A stretch of DNA of 64,000 bases. It comes from Streptomyces sp. BHT-5-2. Lineage in GTDB: Bacteria > Actinomycetota > Actinomycetes > Streptomycetales > Streptomycetaceae. The notes under the pieces were generated by a model. It did not search any database, was not told where the DNA came from, and worked only from the letters and a program-made list of their open reading frames with translations. The stretch covers positions 5,456,001 through 5,520,000 of the forward strand of contig NZ_CP081496.1 of assembly GCF_019774615.1 (NCBI RefSeq), in the 5' to 3' direction. A program made the translations under genes and the position numbers. Of the stretch, positions 34,010-41,701 are shown piece by piece. How positions within the stretch are numbered: position 1 is the first letter of the stretch; every line of letters begins with the position of its first letter.

Positions 34010-35452
34010 ATGGCCGAACTGCACGACCTCACCGCGCTCGAACAGGCCGAGGAGATCCGGGCCGGGGAACTCTCCCCGGTCGAACTCACCGAGCACTACC
34101 TCACACGGATCGAGCGCCTGGACGACACCCTGGGCGCCTTCCTCACCCGTACCCCGGAGATCGCCCGCAAGCAGGCCGCGGAGGCCGAGAGCGAGGCCGT
34201 CGCGGCCCGCCGCCAGGGCCGCGCGCTGCCGCCGCTGCACGGCGTCCCGGTGCCCGTGAAGGACCTCAACCACGTCGCCGGGGTGCGCTGCACGATGGGC
34301 TCGGCCGCGCTGGCCGACCACGTCCCGGACGCCGACGACCACGTCGCCGCCGCACTGCGCCGGGCCGGCACGATCCTGCTGGGCAAGACCAACACCCCCG
34401 AGTTCGGGCTGCCCTGCTACACCGAGAACGCCCTCGCCCCGCCCGCCCGCACCCCCTGGGACCTGGCGCGCTCGGCGGGCGGCTCCAGCGGCGGGGCGGC
34501 CGCGGCGGTGGCCGCCGGGCTGGCACCGATCGCGCACGGCAGCGACGGCGGCGGCTCGATCCGCATCCCGGCGTCGGCCTGCGGGCTCTACGGCATCAAG
34601 CCCAGCCGCGGCCGGGTCAGCGGCGGCCCCCTGCTGCACGACGTGACGGGACTGAGCACCTCGGGCCCGCTGGCCCGTACGGTCGCCGACGCGGCCGCGC
34701 TGCTGGACGCGATGGCCGGCACCCTGCCCGGCGACCCGTACGCCGCCCCGTCCCTGCCACCCGGCGAGACGTTCGCCGGGCAGGTCCGCCGGGACCCCGG
34801 CCGGCTGCGGATCGGGGTGCTCACCCGGGCCCCGCTCCCGGACATCGAGATGCACCCGGACTGCCTCGCCGCGGTCGCGGAGACCACCGCGCTGCTCGGC
34901 GAACTGGGCCATCGGGCCGAGGAGTTGGCGTTCCCGGTCGACGGGCGGATCCTGCACGACTTCACCCGGGTCTGGTCGGTGGCGGCCGCCAACCGCCCCG
35001 TCCCGCCGGAGGCCGAGGAGCTGCTGATGCCGCTCACCCGCTATCTGCGGGCGCGCGGCCGCGAGGTCGGCGGCACCGACTTCGCCGACGCCCTCTACTC
35101 CTTCCGGTCGCTCGCCCAGGCCGTCGCCGACGTGCTGATGCCGCCCGGCACCGGCTACGACGTGCTCCTCTCCCCCACCCTGGCCGCGCCGCCGCACCCG
35201 GTCGGCGCACTGCGGCACGACGACGACCCGCAGGCGGAGTTCGCCGCGGTCGGCCGCTTCACGCCGTTCACCGCCCTCTACAACATCACCGGTCAGCCCG
35301 CGGTCAACGTCCCGCTGCACTGGAACGCCGAGGGGCTGCCGATCGGCGTGATGCTGGCCGGCCGCTACGGCGACGAGGCCACCCTGATCGCACTCTCCGC
35401 GCAGCTGGAGGCGGCCCGCCCGTGGGCGCACCGCAAGCCGCCCATCTGGTGA
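34010..35452 (+). CDS. Amidase (amidase-signature family)
   Basis: The 480-residue enzyme has the complete Ser-cisSer-Lys triad of the amidase-signature family: Lys84 in VPVKDL, Ser159 in SAGGSSGG and nucleophile Ser183 in GSDGGGSIRIPAS. It hydrolyses carboxylic amides; the substrate is not deducible. It has no signal peptide, so it is cytosolic. It is monocistronic, starts at ATG 34010 behind GAGAAGGTGG, and is followed by a strong bidirectional terminator. Confidence 0.9.
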   Translation: MAELHDLTALEQAEEIRAGELSPVELTEHYLTRIERLDDTLGAFLTRTPEIARKQAAEAESEAVAARRQGRALPPLHGVPVPVKDLNHVAGVRCTMGSAALADHVPDADDHVAAALRRAGTILLGKTNTPEFGLPCYTENALAPPARTPWDLARSAGGSSGGAAAAVAAGLAPIAHGSDGGGSIRIPASACGLYGIKPSRGRVSGGPLLHDVTGLSTSGPLARTVADAAALLDAMAGTLPGDPYAAPSLPPGETFAGQVRRDPGRLRIGVLTRAPLPDIEMHPDCLAAVAETTALLGELGHRAEELAFPVDGRILHDFTRVWSVAAANRPVPPEAEELLMPLTRYLRARGREVGGTDFADALYSFRSLAQAVADVLMPPGTGYDVLLSPTLAAPPHPVGALRHDDDPQAEFAAVGRFTPFTALYNITGQPAVNVPLHWNAEGLPIGVMLAGRYGDEATLIALSAQLEAARPWAHRKPPIW

Positions 35453-35530
35453 GTACGCGCTGCGCTCGGCCGGCTTCCCCTGTTGTCGGCTGCCCGAAGC
35501 TCGTACCGGTACTTCTGTGATGGGCCTGAG

Positions 35531-35565
35531 AGTGCCCCGTCCGGAGTGGTCCCGGACGGGGCACT
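35531..35565. terminator. Bidirectional terminator
   Basis: A perfect 14-bp stem (35531-35544 with 35552-35565), 7-base loop, between the convergent amidase and lipoprotein genes. Confidence 0.85.
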
Positions 35566-35577
35566 GGTCAGTAGCGC

Positions 35578-36015
35578 TCAGTGGCAGAACGACGTTTTCA
35601 CCGCATCGACGATCCGGCGCGCCTGGCCATCCGACACTGACTTGAGGGTGCCGGGCGTGGACCCCTGGAAACGCAGTTGCGCCCCCTGCCGCACATCGGG
35701 GTCGGCCTGGCCCGCCTGGATGTCTGCGCAGATGGTCTTGGCCGCAGTGACTGCCCATCGCTGGTTGCCGCCCAGGGCCGGGTCTACGGCCTTGAGTGCG
35801 CCCATGAGCTTTTGGGTCTGTTCAGCGTTCGGGGAGGGCGCGGGGCCGTTCGTCGGTGCGCCCATGTCCTCGCCGTTCGGGGTGCTCCCGGCGGTGGGTG
35901 CCGTGGTCGTCGGCGCGGGCCTGGGCGTTTTGGTGCTCGGGGCGTCGATGTCGCATGCGGACAGTGCCGCGATGGCAACCGCCGTTGCGAGTACGGCCGT
36001 GGTTATGCGCTTCAT
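35578..36015 (-). CDS. DUF732-like lipoprotein
   Basis: The 145-residue product has a short basic start, hydrophobic core and lipobox (LSAC), then a Thr/Pro-rich spacer and a small helical domain with two cysteines (TICADI and SFCH). Size and Cys spacing resemble the actinobacterial DUF732 exported proteins; function unknown. The ATG at 36015 follows GGGGAG closely. It lies between the amidase terminator and an integrase remnant, so it could be cargo of a former mobile element. Confidence 0.7.
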   Translation of the reverse strand: MKRITTAVLATAVAIAALSACDIDAPSTKTPRPAPTTTAPTAGSTPNGEDMGAPTNGPAPSPNAEQTQKLMGALKAVDPALGGNQRWAVTAAKTICADIQAGQADPDVRQGAQLRFQGSTPGTLKSVSDGQARRIVDAVKTSFCH

Positions 36016-36053
36016 GCTCTCCCCTACGTGAGCGCGTTCGTGATCAACGATGC

Positions 36054-36545
36054 CTACCATGCCGTTCCATGGATGGATAAGTGAAACCTCGTCCGACACA
36101 TGGCCGAACGAGGCTCACAGCGTGCGTGTGCTATCTGCTCATGTCGTCCGGGGGTGGCCGCTCGCCGGCGGCGCTTCCGGGGCTTCACTTCCCGGCCAGA
36201 GGGTTCCCTGGGTGTGGGCGTCGGTTTGAGGGCGTTGGACGACTTGTTCAGGTACATGCGGCTGCCGCATCCGGTGCAGTGGATCACGCGCAGCGGCAGC
36301 GCCGCCGAGTCCTTGCGCGTCGGCGCCTTCTCCACCGTCGGCTTGGGCGCCAGTAGTGCGCCGATCCGGTCGAACTCCTCGCGGGTCACGACGGGGGTTT
36401 CGGTGGCCCTGATCGGGCTGCCCTGGTCGTCGCGGACGGGCTTGCCCTTGTGCGTCTTCCGGCCCAGCAGTGCGGGGCTGGTCGGCATGTCCAGCCGCTG
36501 CGCGGGGCTGTCGGGTGCGGTGACGGCCTCCGGGGCCGGCGACCG
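36054..36545 (-). pseudogene. Remnant of a large serine recombinase
   Basis: The frame contains a typical serine-integrase segment: SPALLGRKTHKGKPVRDD, GSPIRATETPVVTREEFDRI, and the zinc-beta-ribbon start CTGCGSRMYL. The catalytic N-terminal resolvase domain and the rest of the zinc ribbon/coiled coil are missing, so it cannot recombine. After about residue 100 of the longest frame the sequence becomes a non-homologous basic tail. Upstream it runs directly, in the same frame, into the soxR stop codon (36546-36548). It marks a past integration or a decayed phage/ICE. Confidence 0.75.
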
Positions 36546-37103
36546 TCAGGGCTCTTGGTGCTCTGCTTCCCCGGGCGCACAGGTCGGGGCGTCCGGGGCA
36601 CAGGTCGGGGAAGCCGCCTTCGGGGCCGACGCCGGGTCCTCGGCGCGCCGGTCCACCCGCAGCCGGCGGGCGCCGGGCCCCTGTACGCCGAGGTTGTCGT
36701 AGGGGTTGGACAGCGCGCATGTCTGCAGCGACAGGCAGCCGCAGCCGATGCAGTCGGTGAGCCGGTCGCGCAACTCGACGAGCTGGCCGATCCGCTCGTC
36801 GAGTTCGGTGCGCCAGACCTCGGAGAGCCGAGCCCAGTCCTCGCGGTTGGGGGTGCGCTCGTCCGGCAGCTCGGCCAGGGCGTCGCGGATCACCGCGAGC
36901 GGGATGCCGACCCGCTGCGCGGCCCGGATGAACGCGACCCGGCGCAGCGTCTCGCGGGTGTAGCGGCGCTGGTTGCCGGCCGTCCGGGTGCTGCTGATCA
37001 GCCCCTTGGACTCGTAGAAGTGCAGCGCGGAGACGGCCGCGCCGCTGCGCGCGGAGAGCTGGCCGACGGAGAGCTCATGGACCTTGAACGGAAGCTGGGG
37101 CAC
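36546..37103 (-). CDS. soxR: Redox-sensing MerR-type regulator SoxR
   Basis: This 185-residue MerR-family protein has the HTH (LSVGQLSARSGAAVSALHFY), a dimerisation helix and the [2Fe-2S] cluster motif CX2CXCX5C (Cys118, 121, 123, 129), which defines SoxR. In Streptomyces, SoxR responds to redox-active natural products rather than superoxide and activates a few oxidoreductase and transporter genes. GTG 37103 gives the normal N-terminus. The C-terminal tail beyond residue 140 is long and partly repetitive and abuts the recombinase remnant in frame, so the original end may have been altered. No target operator was located. Confidence 0.9.
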   Translation of the reverse strand: MPQLPFKVHELSVGQLSARSGAAVSALHFYESKGLISSTRTAGNQRRYTRETLRRVAFIRAAQRVGIPLAVIRDALAELPDERTPNREDWARLSEVWRTELDERIGQLVELRDRLTDCIGCGCLSLQTCALSNPYDNLGVQGPGARRLRVDRRAEDPASAPKAASPTCAPDAPTCAPGEAEHQEP

Positions 37104-37159
37104 GCCGTCAACCCTACGGCCTGCCCGGGGATCCGCCGGGGCGCCCGCCGCCCGGGGCG

Positions 37160-37203
37160 TTGACAGCGGGCGCCCGCCCTCGCATCCTGAGCAAGCGCTT
37201 AGT
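37160..37203 (+). promoter_or_regulatory. Promoter and operator of the MaoC gene
   Basis: TTGACA (37160-37165), 17 bases, then CATCCT (37183-37188) form a good sigma-70-type promoter. It is overlapped by the operator TGAGCAAGCGCTTAG (37188-37202), identical to 38421-38435. The 14 bases AGCAAGCGCTTAGT (37190-37203) differ at one fixed position from the published KstR2 consensus AnCAAGnnCTTGnT as I recall it. Confidence 0.65.
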
Positions 37204-37229
37204 AACACCGGCTGAGGAGGCGGACGAGG

Positions 37230-37691
37230 ATGGCAGAGCCCCGGGTGTTCGGGTCGGTCGAGGAACTGCGGGCGGCGGTCGGCGAGGAGCTGGGCCCCAG
37301 CGACTGGCTGGAGATCGACCAGAAGCGGATCGACCTGTTCGCGGAGGCCACCGGCGACCACCAGTGGATCCACGTCGATCAGGAACGGGCCGCGGCCGGC
37401 CCTTTCGGCACGACCATCGCCCACGGGTACCTGACGCTGTCCCTGCTGCCCGTCCTGGTCCCGCAGCTGCTGCGGGTGGACAACGTGAAGATGGGCATCA
37501 ACTACGGCACCAACAAGGTGCGTTTCCCGGCCACCGTCCCGGTCGGCTCGCGGATCCGGGCCCGGGCGCGGATCGCGGAGGTGGCCGAGGTGACCGGCGG
37601 GGTGCAGCTCACCACGGTGGTCACGGTCGAGCGGGAGGGCGCGGAGAAGCCGGTGTGCGTGGCGGAGTCGGTCAGCCGGTTCCACCTCTAG
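37230..37691 (+). CDS. MaoC-family enoyl-CoA hydratase
   Basis: The 153-residue single hot-dog-domain protein carries the hydratase-2 signature ATGDHQWIHVD with Asp43 and His48, and the FGTTIAHGYLTLSLLP helix. It hydrates trans-2-enoyl-CoA to (R)-3-hydroxyacyl-CoA. GAGGAGGCGGACGAGG precedes the ATG. It converges on the TetR gene, and both carry the same operator. Together with the acyl-CoA dehydrogenase at 38476-39630 it could form a short acyl-CoA catabolic set. Confidence 0.9.
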   Translation: MAEPRVFGSVEELRAAVGEELGPSDWLEIDQKRIDLFAEATGDHQWIHVDQERAAAGPFGTTIAHGYLTLSLLPVLVPQLLRVDNVKMGINYGTNKVRFPATVPVGSRIRARARIAEVAEVTGGVQLTTVVTVEREGAEKPVCVAESVSRFHL

Positions 37692-37730
37692 CCGGTGCGG
37701 CGGCCCCGGGCACGGCCCGTCGGACCGGAC

Positions 37731-38354
37731 CTAGGAGGCGCCGCCCACCATCCGCAGGACGAGGTCGGCGTAGAGGGCGCCGACCTCGTCGGGTGTGCGC
37801 GGGCCCTCGGCGGAGAACCAGCGGGCGACGTCCACGCACAGCGACAGCACGGCCAGGGTGGTGCCGGGCACGTCGTCCACGCCGAACTCCCCGCTGTCCG
37901 CGCCGTCCTGGATGATCTGCCGGAGCATACGGTCGGTACGGCGGCGCAGCGCGGCGATCTCGGCGTAGTGGTCCGCGCCGAGGGCCTGCAGCTCGTACTG
38001 GATGACGCGGGCGGTGGTGTGGTGCTCGGCGTGCCAGCGGGCGAAGGTGCGCACCGCGTCGCGGAGCCGGTCGGTGGCGCTGCCCCCGGCCTCGGCGGCG
38101 GCGCCCATGATGCGCAGGGCCTTCTCGTGGCCGATGCCGCTGATGCGGTAGAGCAGCTCTTCCTTGGTCTTGTAGTGGATGTAGAGCGCGGCGGGGCTCA
38201 TCCCGGCGCGGCCGGCGATGTCACGGGTGGTGGTGGCGTGGTAGCCGCGCTCGGCGAACGCCTGGACGGCCGCGGCGACCAGCCGCCGCGCGGCGTCCGG
38301 GGTCACGTCGGACCACTCGTCGCTCTCCTCCGCCGCCCGCTCGGCCGCACCCAT
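37731..38354 (-). CDS. TetR-family regulator, KstR2-like operator
   Basis: The 207-residue protein has a TetR HTH at about 22-68 (AVQAFAERGYHATTTRDI, GMSPAALYIHYKTKEELL) and a TetR C-terminal domain with an EYELQALGADHYAEI-like segment common in actinobacterial acyl-CoA-responsive regulators. It probably represses itself (operator at 38421-38435) and the MaoC gene (operator at 37188-37202). The ATG at 38354 has GGGGAGAGGCG upstream. A CoA-ester ligand is plausible but inferred. Confidence 0.85.
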   Translation of the reverse strand: MGAAERAAEESDEWSDVTPDAARRLVAAAVQAFAERGYHATTTRDIAGRAGMSPAALYIHYKTKEELLYRISGIGHEKALRIMGAAAEAGGSATDRLRDAVRTFARWHAEHHTTARVIQYELQALGADHYAEIAALRRRTDRMLRQIIQDGADSGEFGVDDVPGTTLAVLSLCVDVARWFSAEGPRTPDEVGALYADLVLRMVGGAS

Positions 38355-38420
38355 CGCCTCTCCCCGCTCTCGCTCCGCCAGGGGCCTTCCTCTGCCGGAT
38401 CGAACACCATACCGTGCCGC

Positions 38421-38435
38421 TGAGCAAGCGCTTAG
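38421..38435. promoter_or_regulatory. Operator upstream of the TetR gene
   Basis: TGAGCAAGCGCTTAG is identical over 15 bases to the site at 37188-37202 and lies 67 bp upstream of the TetR start. A minus-strand TATGGT at 38411-38406 could be the -10. Confidence 0.65.
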
Positions 38436-38475
38436 GGGCTGCCCGGGAGGGGGCGACGGGCCGGCGACGGGCCGA

Positions 38476-39630
38476 TCAGAAGGCGGGGACGCCGGTCAGT
38501 GCGCGGCCGATGAGGAGCTTCTGGATCTGGCTGGTGCCCTCGTAGAGGGTCATCACCCGGGCGTCGCGCAGCAGTTTGCCGACCGGGTACTCGTCGATGT
38601 AGCCGTAGCCGCCGAAGACCTGGAGGGCGTTGCCCGCGGCGCGGACCGCGGCCTCGGAGGCGAAGAGCTTCGCCTTGGACGCCTCGGTGGCGAACGGCTC
38701 GCCGCGGTCGATCAGATCGGCCACCCGCCAGGTCAGCAGCCGGGCCGCGTCCACGTCCACCGCGATGTCGCTGAGCAGTTCCTGGACGAGCTGGCGCCCG
38801 GCGATCGGGGCGCCGAACTGTTCGCGCTGCCCGGCGTACCCGAGCGCGGCGTCCAGCGCGGCCTGGGCGATCCCGACGCAGCCGGCGGCGACCGACATCC
38901 GGCCCTTGGCCAGGGCGGACATGGCGACCGAGAACCCCTTGCCCTCGGGGCCCAGCAGGGCACCGGCGGGCACCCGCACGCCCTCCAGGACGAGCTCGGC
39001 CGTCGCCTGGCCGCGGAGCCCGAGCTTGCCGTGGATCGGGCGGCGGGTCAGACCCGGGGTGTCGGCGGGTATCAGGAAGGCGCTGATCCCTTTGTGACCG
39101 GGGCCGCCGGTGCGGGCGAAGAGCAGGACGAGGTCCGCCCAGGTGCCGTTGGTGATGAACATCTTGCCGCCGTCGACGATCCAGTCGCCGCGCTCGCCGT
39201 CCCGGACCGCGCGGGTGGTCAGGGACGCGGCGTCGGAGCCGGTGCCGGGCTCGGTCAGCCCGAAGCAGCCGAGCGCCTCGCCGGAGGTCAGCCGGGGCAG
39301 CCAGGCGCGCTTCTGCTCCTCGTCGCCCCAGGCGGCGAGGGTCTTGGCGACCAGCCCCAGCGAGACCGAGACGATGCCGCGGACCGACGAGTCGCCGCGC
39401 CCCAGTTCCTCGGTGACCAGCGCGTACGCGAGGTGGTCACCGCCGGAACCGCCGTACTCCTCGGGGATGGTCAGCCCCAGGAAGCCCAGGTCGCCGAGTT
39501 TCCGGACGATGCCCGGGTCGACCTCCTCGGCGCGGTCCCAGGCGGTGGCGTGCGGGGCGATCTCGCGGTCGGTGAAGTCCGCGGCGAGTCGGCGTACGGC
39601 GGACTGCTCGGGGGTGAGCTCCAGGTTCAT
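38476..39630 (-). CDS. Acyl-CoA dehydrogenase
   Basis: The 384-residue flavoenzyme has the classical acyl-CoA dehydrogenase motifs: CFGLTEPGTGSD, FITNGTWADL, and the catalytic glutamate in LYEGTSQIQ near the C-terminus, as in short/medium-chain and butyryl-CoA enzymes. It oxidises acyl-CoA to trans-2-enoyl-CoA. ATG 39630 follows AAGGGG and starts the protein at MNLELTPEQ; a start at 39672 would lie inside the operator 39674-39691 with no ribosome site. It is divergent from a TetR gene with the operator between them. Confidence 0.9.
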   Translation of the reverse strand: MNLELTPEQSAVRRLAADFTDREIAPHATAWDRAEEVDPGIVRKLGDLGFLGLTIPEEYGGSGGDHLAYALVTEELGRGDSSVRGIVSVSLGLVAKTLAAWGDEEQKRAWLPRLTSGEALGCFGLTEPGTGSDAASLTTRAVRDGERGDWIVDGGKMFITNGTWADLVLLFARTGGPGHKGISAFLIPADTPGLTRRPIHGKLGLRGQATAELVLEGVRVPAGALLGPEGKGFSVAMSALAKGRMSVAAGCVGIAQAALDAALGYAGQREQFGAPIAGRQLVQELLSDIAVDVDAARLLTWRVADLIDRGEPFATEASKAKLFASEAAVRAAGNALQVFGGYGYIDEYPVGKLLRDARVMTLYEGTSQIQKLLIGRALTGVPAF

Positions 39631-39673
39631 CTCGGGCCCCTTGTCGGCGGGAACGGGAGGTGCGGCGGCCATT

Positions 39674-39691
39674 AATTAGCGGTGCTAGTTT
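39674..39691. promoter_or_regulatory. TetR-type operator between ACAD and TetR genes
   Basis: AATTAGCGGTGCTAGTTT: arms AATTAGC and GCTAGTT around GGT. It matches 43176-43193 at 14 of 18 positions (shared pattern AAYTARC-N3-GYTAGTT). It lies between divergent genes and so can control both. Confidence 0.7.
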
Positions 39692-39719
39692 TTGTGGAGC
39701 AGCCCCTACTATGTGCGGC

Positions 39720-40349
39720 ATGGCCCGACCCCGCAAGCCCCTGCTGAGCCGCGAGCGCATCGTCACCACCGCGCTGGCACTGATCGACGCGGAGGGGCTG
39801 GCCGCGCTCTCCACCCGGCGGCTGGCGGCGGAACTGGGCGTCAGCGGCCCCTCCCTCTACAACCACTTCACGACCAAGGACGAGATCCTGGACGCGGTGG
39901 CCGACACCGTCGTCGCCCGGGTCGACGTCTCGGCCCTGGCCGACGGCACCGACTGGCGGGCCGGCCTGCTCGCCTGGGCCCGCTCCTACCGCGCGGCACT
40001 CGCCGCCCATCCGCACATCGTCCCGTTCCTCGCCCAGGGCCCCGGCCGCCGGCCCGCCGGGCTGCGGATGGCCGACGCGGCCTTCGGCGGCATGGTCGAG
40101 GCGGGCTGGCCGCCCGCGCTGGCCACCAGGGTCTGCGCGATGGTGCGGTACTTCGTCGCGGGCTCGGCGCTCGGCTCGTTCGCCCGCGGCTTCGTGGACG
40201 ATCCGAGCGCGTACGACCCCGCCGACTACCCCCACCTGAGCCAGGCCCACCGGCTTGCCGAGCACCAACGCCAGGTGGACGAGGGCGCGTTCGAGGACGG
40301 CCTGCGGGCCCTGGTGGACGGGCTGGCGCTCCAGCATCCGGAACGGTGA
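39720..40349 (+). CDS. TetR-family regulator
   Basis: The 209-residue protein has a TetR HTH (SRERIVTTALALIDAEG, LSTRRLAAELGVSGPSLYNHFTTKDEIL) and a C-terminal domain of the TetR_C type with HPHIVPFLAQGPGRRP. Start is ATG 39720 or 39711; both are only 20-30 bases beyond the operator, so the mRNA may be nearly leaderless. It likely represses itself, the divergent acyl-CoA dehydrogenase and, through 43176-43193, the aldehyde/alcohol dehydrogenase operon. Its stop overlaps the DUF397 start. Confidence 0.85.
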   Translation: MARPRKPLLSRERIVTTALALIDAEGLAALSTRRLAAELGVSGPSLYNHFTTKDEILDAVADTVVARVDVSALADGTDWRAGLLAWARSYRAALAAHPHIVPFLAQGPGRRPAGLRMADAAFGGMVEAGWPPALATRVCAMVRYFVAGSALGSFARGFVDDPSAYDPADYPHLSQAHRLAEHQRQVDEGAFEDGLRALVDGLALQHPER

Positions 40350-40525
40350 AGCGCAAGTCCAGCTACAGCAACCCGGACGGCGGCCAGTGCATCGAGATCG
40401 CCGACAACCCCCCCGCCCTCGTCCCCGTACGCGACAGCAAGGACCCCCACGGCCCCGCGCTCGTCTTCCCCGCGGGTGCCTGGGGGGCCTTCGTGGCCGC
40501 CGTCAAAGGCGGAGCGGTGGCCTAG
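40346..40525 (+). CDS. DUF397-domain small protein
   Basis: The 59-residue protein matches DUF397 (KSSYSNPDGGQCIEIAD, then VRDSKDPHGPALVF, ending WGAFVAAVKGG). DUF397 proteins normally sit beside an XRE-family regulator in Streptomyces and form a toxin-antitoxin-like or developmental pair (the BldB-related/WhiJ arrangement). Here the partner is absent; instead the GTG start overlaps the TetR stop (GTGA), coupling it to that gene. Its stop overlaps the convergent alcohol dehydrogenase stop by 3-4 bases. Confidence 0.85.
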   Translation: MKRKSSYSNPDGGQCIEIADNPPALVPVRDSKDPHGPALVFPAGAWGAFVAAVKGGAVA

Positions 40526-41622
40526 AACACCACCAGCGCCCGGCCGCCCTTCCCGGCGAGCATCGCCTCGAACGCGGCCGGGATCCCGTCCAGTCCGATC
40601 CGGTCGGTGACCAGCGCGGAGAGGTCGAGCGCGCCGGAGCGGACGTGCTCGGCGATCACCGGCAGGTCGCGGGCCGGGTCGCTGTTGCCGTAGACGCAGC
40701 CGGCGAGCGTGCGGCCGAAGTAGAAGAGTTCCAGGGCGGAGAAGACGACCTGCTGGTCCTTGCCGCCGATGCCCACCACCGTCGTCCGGCCGCCGCGGCG
40801 GGTCGCGGACCAGGCCGCGCGGATGGTCTCCGCGCGGCCCACGCACTCCACCGCGACATCGGCGCCGACCCCGCCGGTGAGCGCCCGGACCCGCTTGGCG
40901 CCGTCCTTCTCGAAGAACGCCGGGCCGTCGGCGACCAGGAAGTCGGTGGCGCCGGCCGCGCGGGCCAGCTCTTCCTTCGCCGGCGAGACGTCCACCGCCA
41001 CGATCGGGCCCGCCCCGGCGATCCGCGCCGCTTGAAGGGTCGCCAGGCCCACCCCGCCGACGCCGAAGACCAGCACCGACTCCCCCGCCCGGACCCGGGC
41101 GCTGTGGTGGACGGCGCCCCAGCCGGTGAGCACCGCGCAGCCGAGCAGGGCCGCGTCGGTCAGCGGGATCCCGTCCGGCAGCGGCAGCGCGGCGCGCGCG
41201 GGCACCACGGTCTCCTCGGCGAACGCGGCGGTGCCCAGGCCCGGGTAGAGCGCGCTGCCGTCGGCGCCGAGGGTGGCGTACGGGGCGCCGGCGGCCCGCC
41301 CGGCGTCGGCGCACAGCCAGGGCTCGGCCAGTCCGCAGAAGTGGCAGTCACCGCAGGACGGCGCCCAGTTGAGGACCACCCGGTCGCCGGCCGCCACCCC
41401 GGTCACGTCCGGCCCCACCGCGGTGACGGTGCCCGCCCCCTCGTGGCCGAGCACGGCCGGGGCCGGCTGGCGCAGGGTGCCGTTGGACAGCGAGAGGTCG
41501 GAGTGGCAGACGCCGGCGGCGGCGAGCCTGATCCGGACCTGGCCCGGGCCGGGTTCCGGCAGCTCGATCTCGGTGACCCGGAGCGGGGCGTTGACGGCGG
41601 GCAGGACGGCGGCGCGTACCAC
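40522..41622 (-). CDS. Zinc-dependent alcohol dehydrogenase
   Basis: The 366-residue enzyme is a medium-chain dehydrogenase: catalytic zinc ligands in GVCHSD and GHEGAG, the four-cysteine structural zinc loop CGDCHFCGLAEPWLC, and the NAD-binding FGVGGVGL. It oxidises an alcohol (or glutathione/mycothiol-type adduct) to an aldehyde; the aldehyde dehydrogenase encoded immediately upstream on the same strand would continue to the acid. A 79-base gap separates them, so an operon is likely, driven from the operator/promoter at 43176-43193. Confidence 0.9.
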   Translation of the reverse strand: MVRAAVLPAVNAPLRVTEIELPEPGPGQVRIRLAAAGVCHSDLSLSNGTLRQPAPAVLGHEGAGTVTAVGPDVTGVAAGDRVVLNWAPSCGDCHFCGLAEPWLCADAGRAAGAPYATLGADGSALYPGLGTAAFAEETVVPARAALPLPDGIPLTDAALLGCAVLTGWGAVHHSARVRAGESVLVFGVGGVGLATLQAARIAGAGPIVAVDVSPAKEELARAAGATDFLVADGPAFFEKDGAKRVRALTGGVGADVAVECVGRAETIRAAWSATRRGGRTTVVGIGGKDQQVVFSALELFYFGRTLAGCVYGNSDPARDLPVIAEHVRSGALDLSALVTDRIGLDGIPAAFEAMLAGKGGRALVVF

Positions 41623-41701
41623 GGGAACTCCTCGGGGCGTGGGCGGGTGGCGGGACGGCCGGGGCCGCGGCGGGCGGGCCCGGCCCGGTGCCGGGCGGGG
41701 C

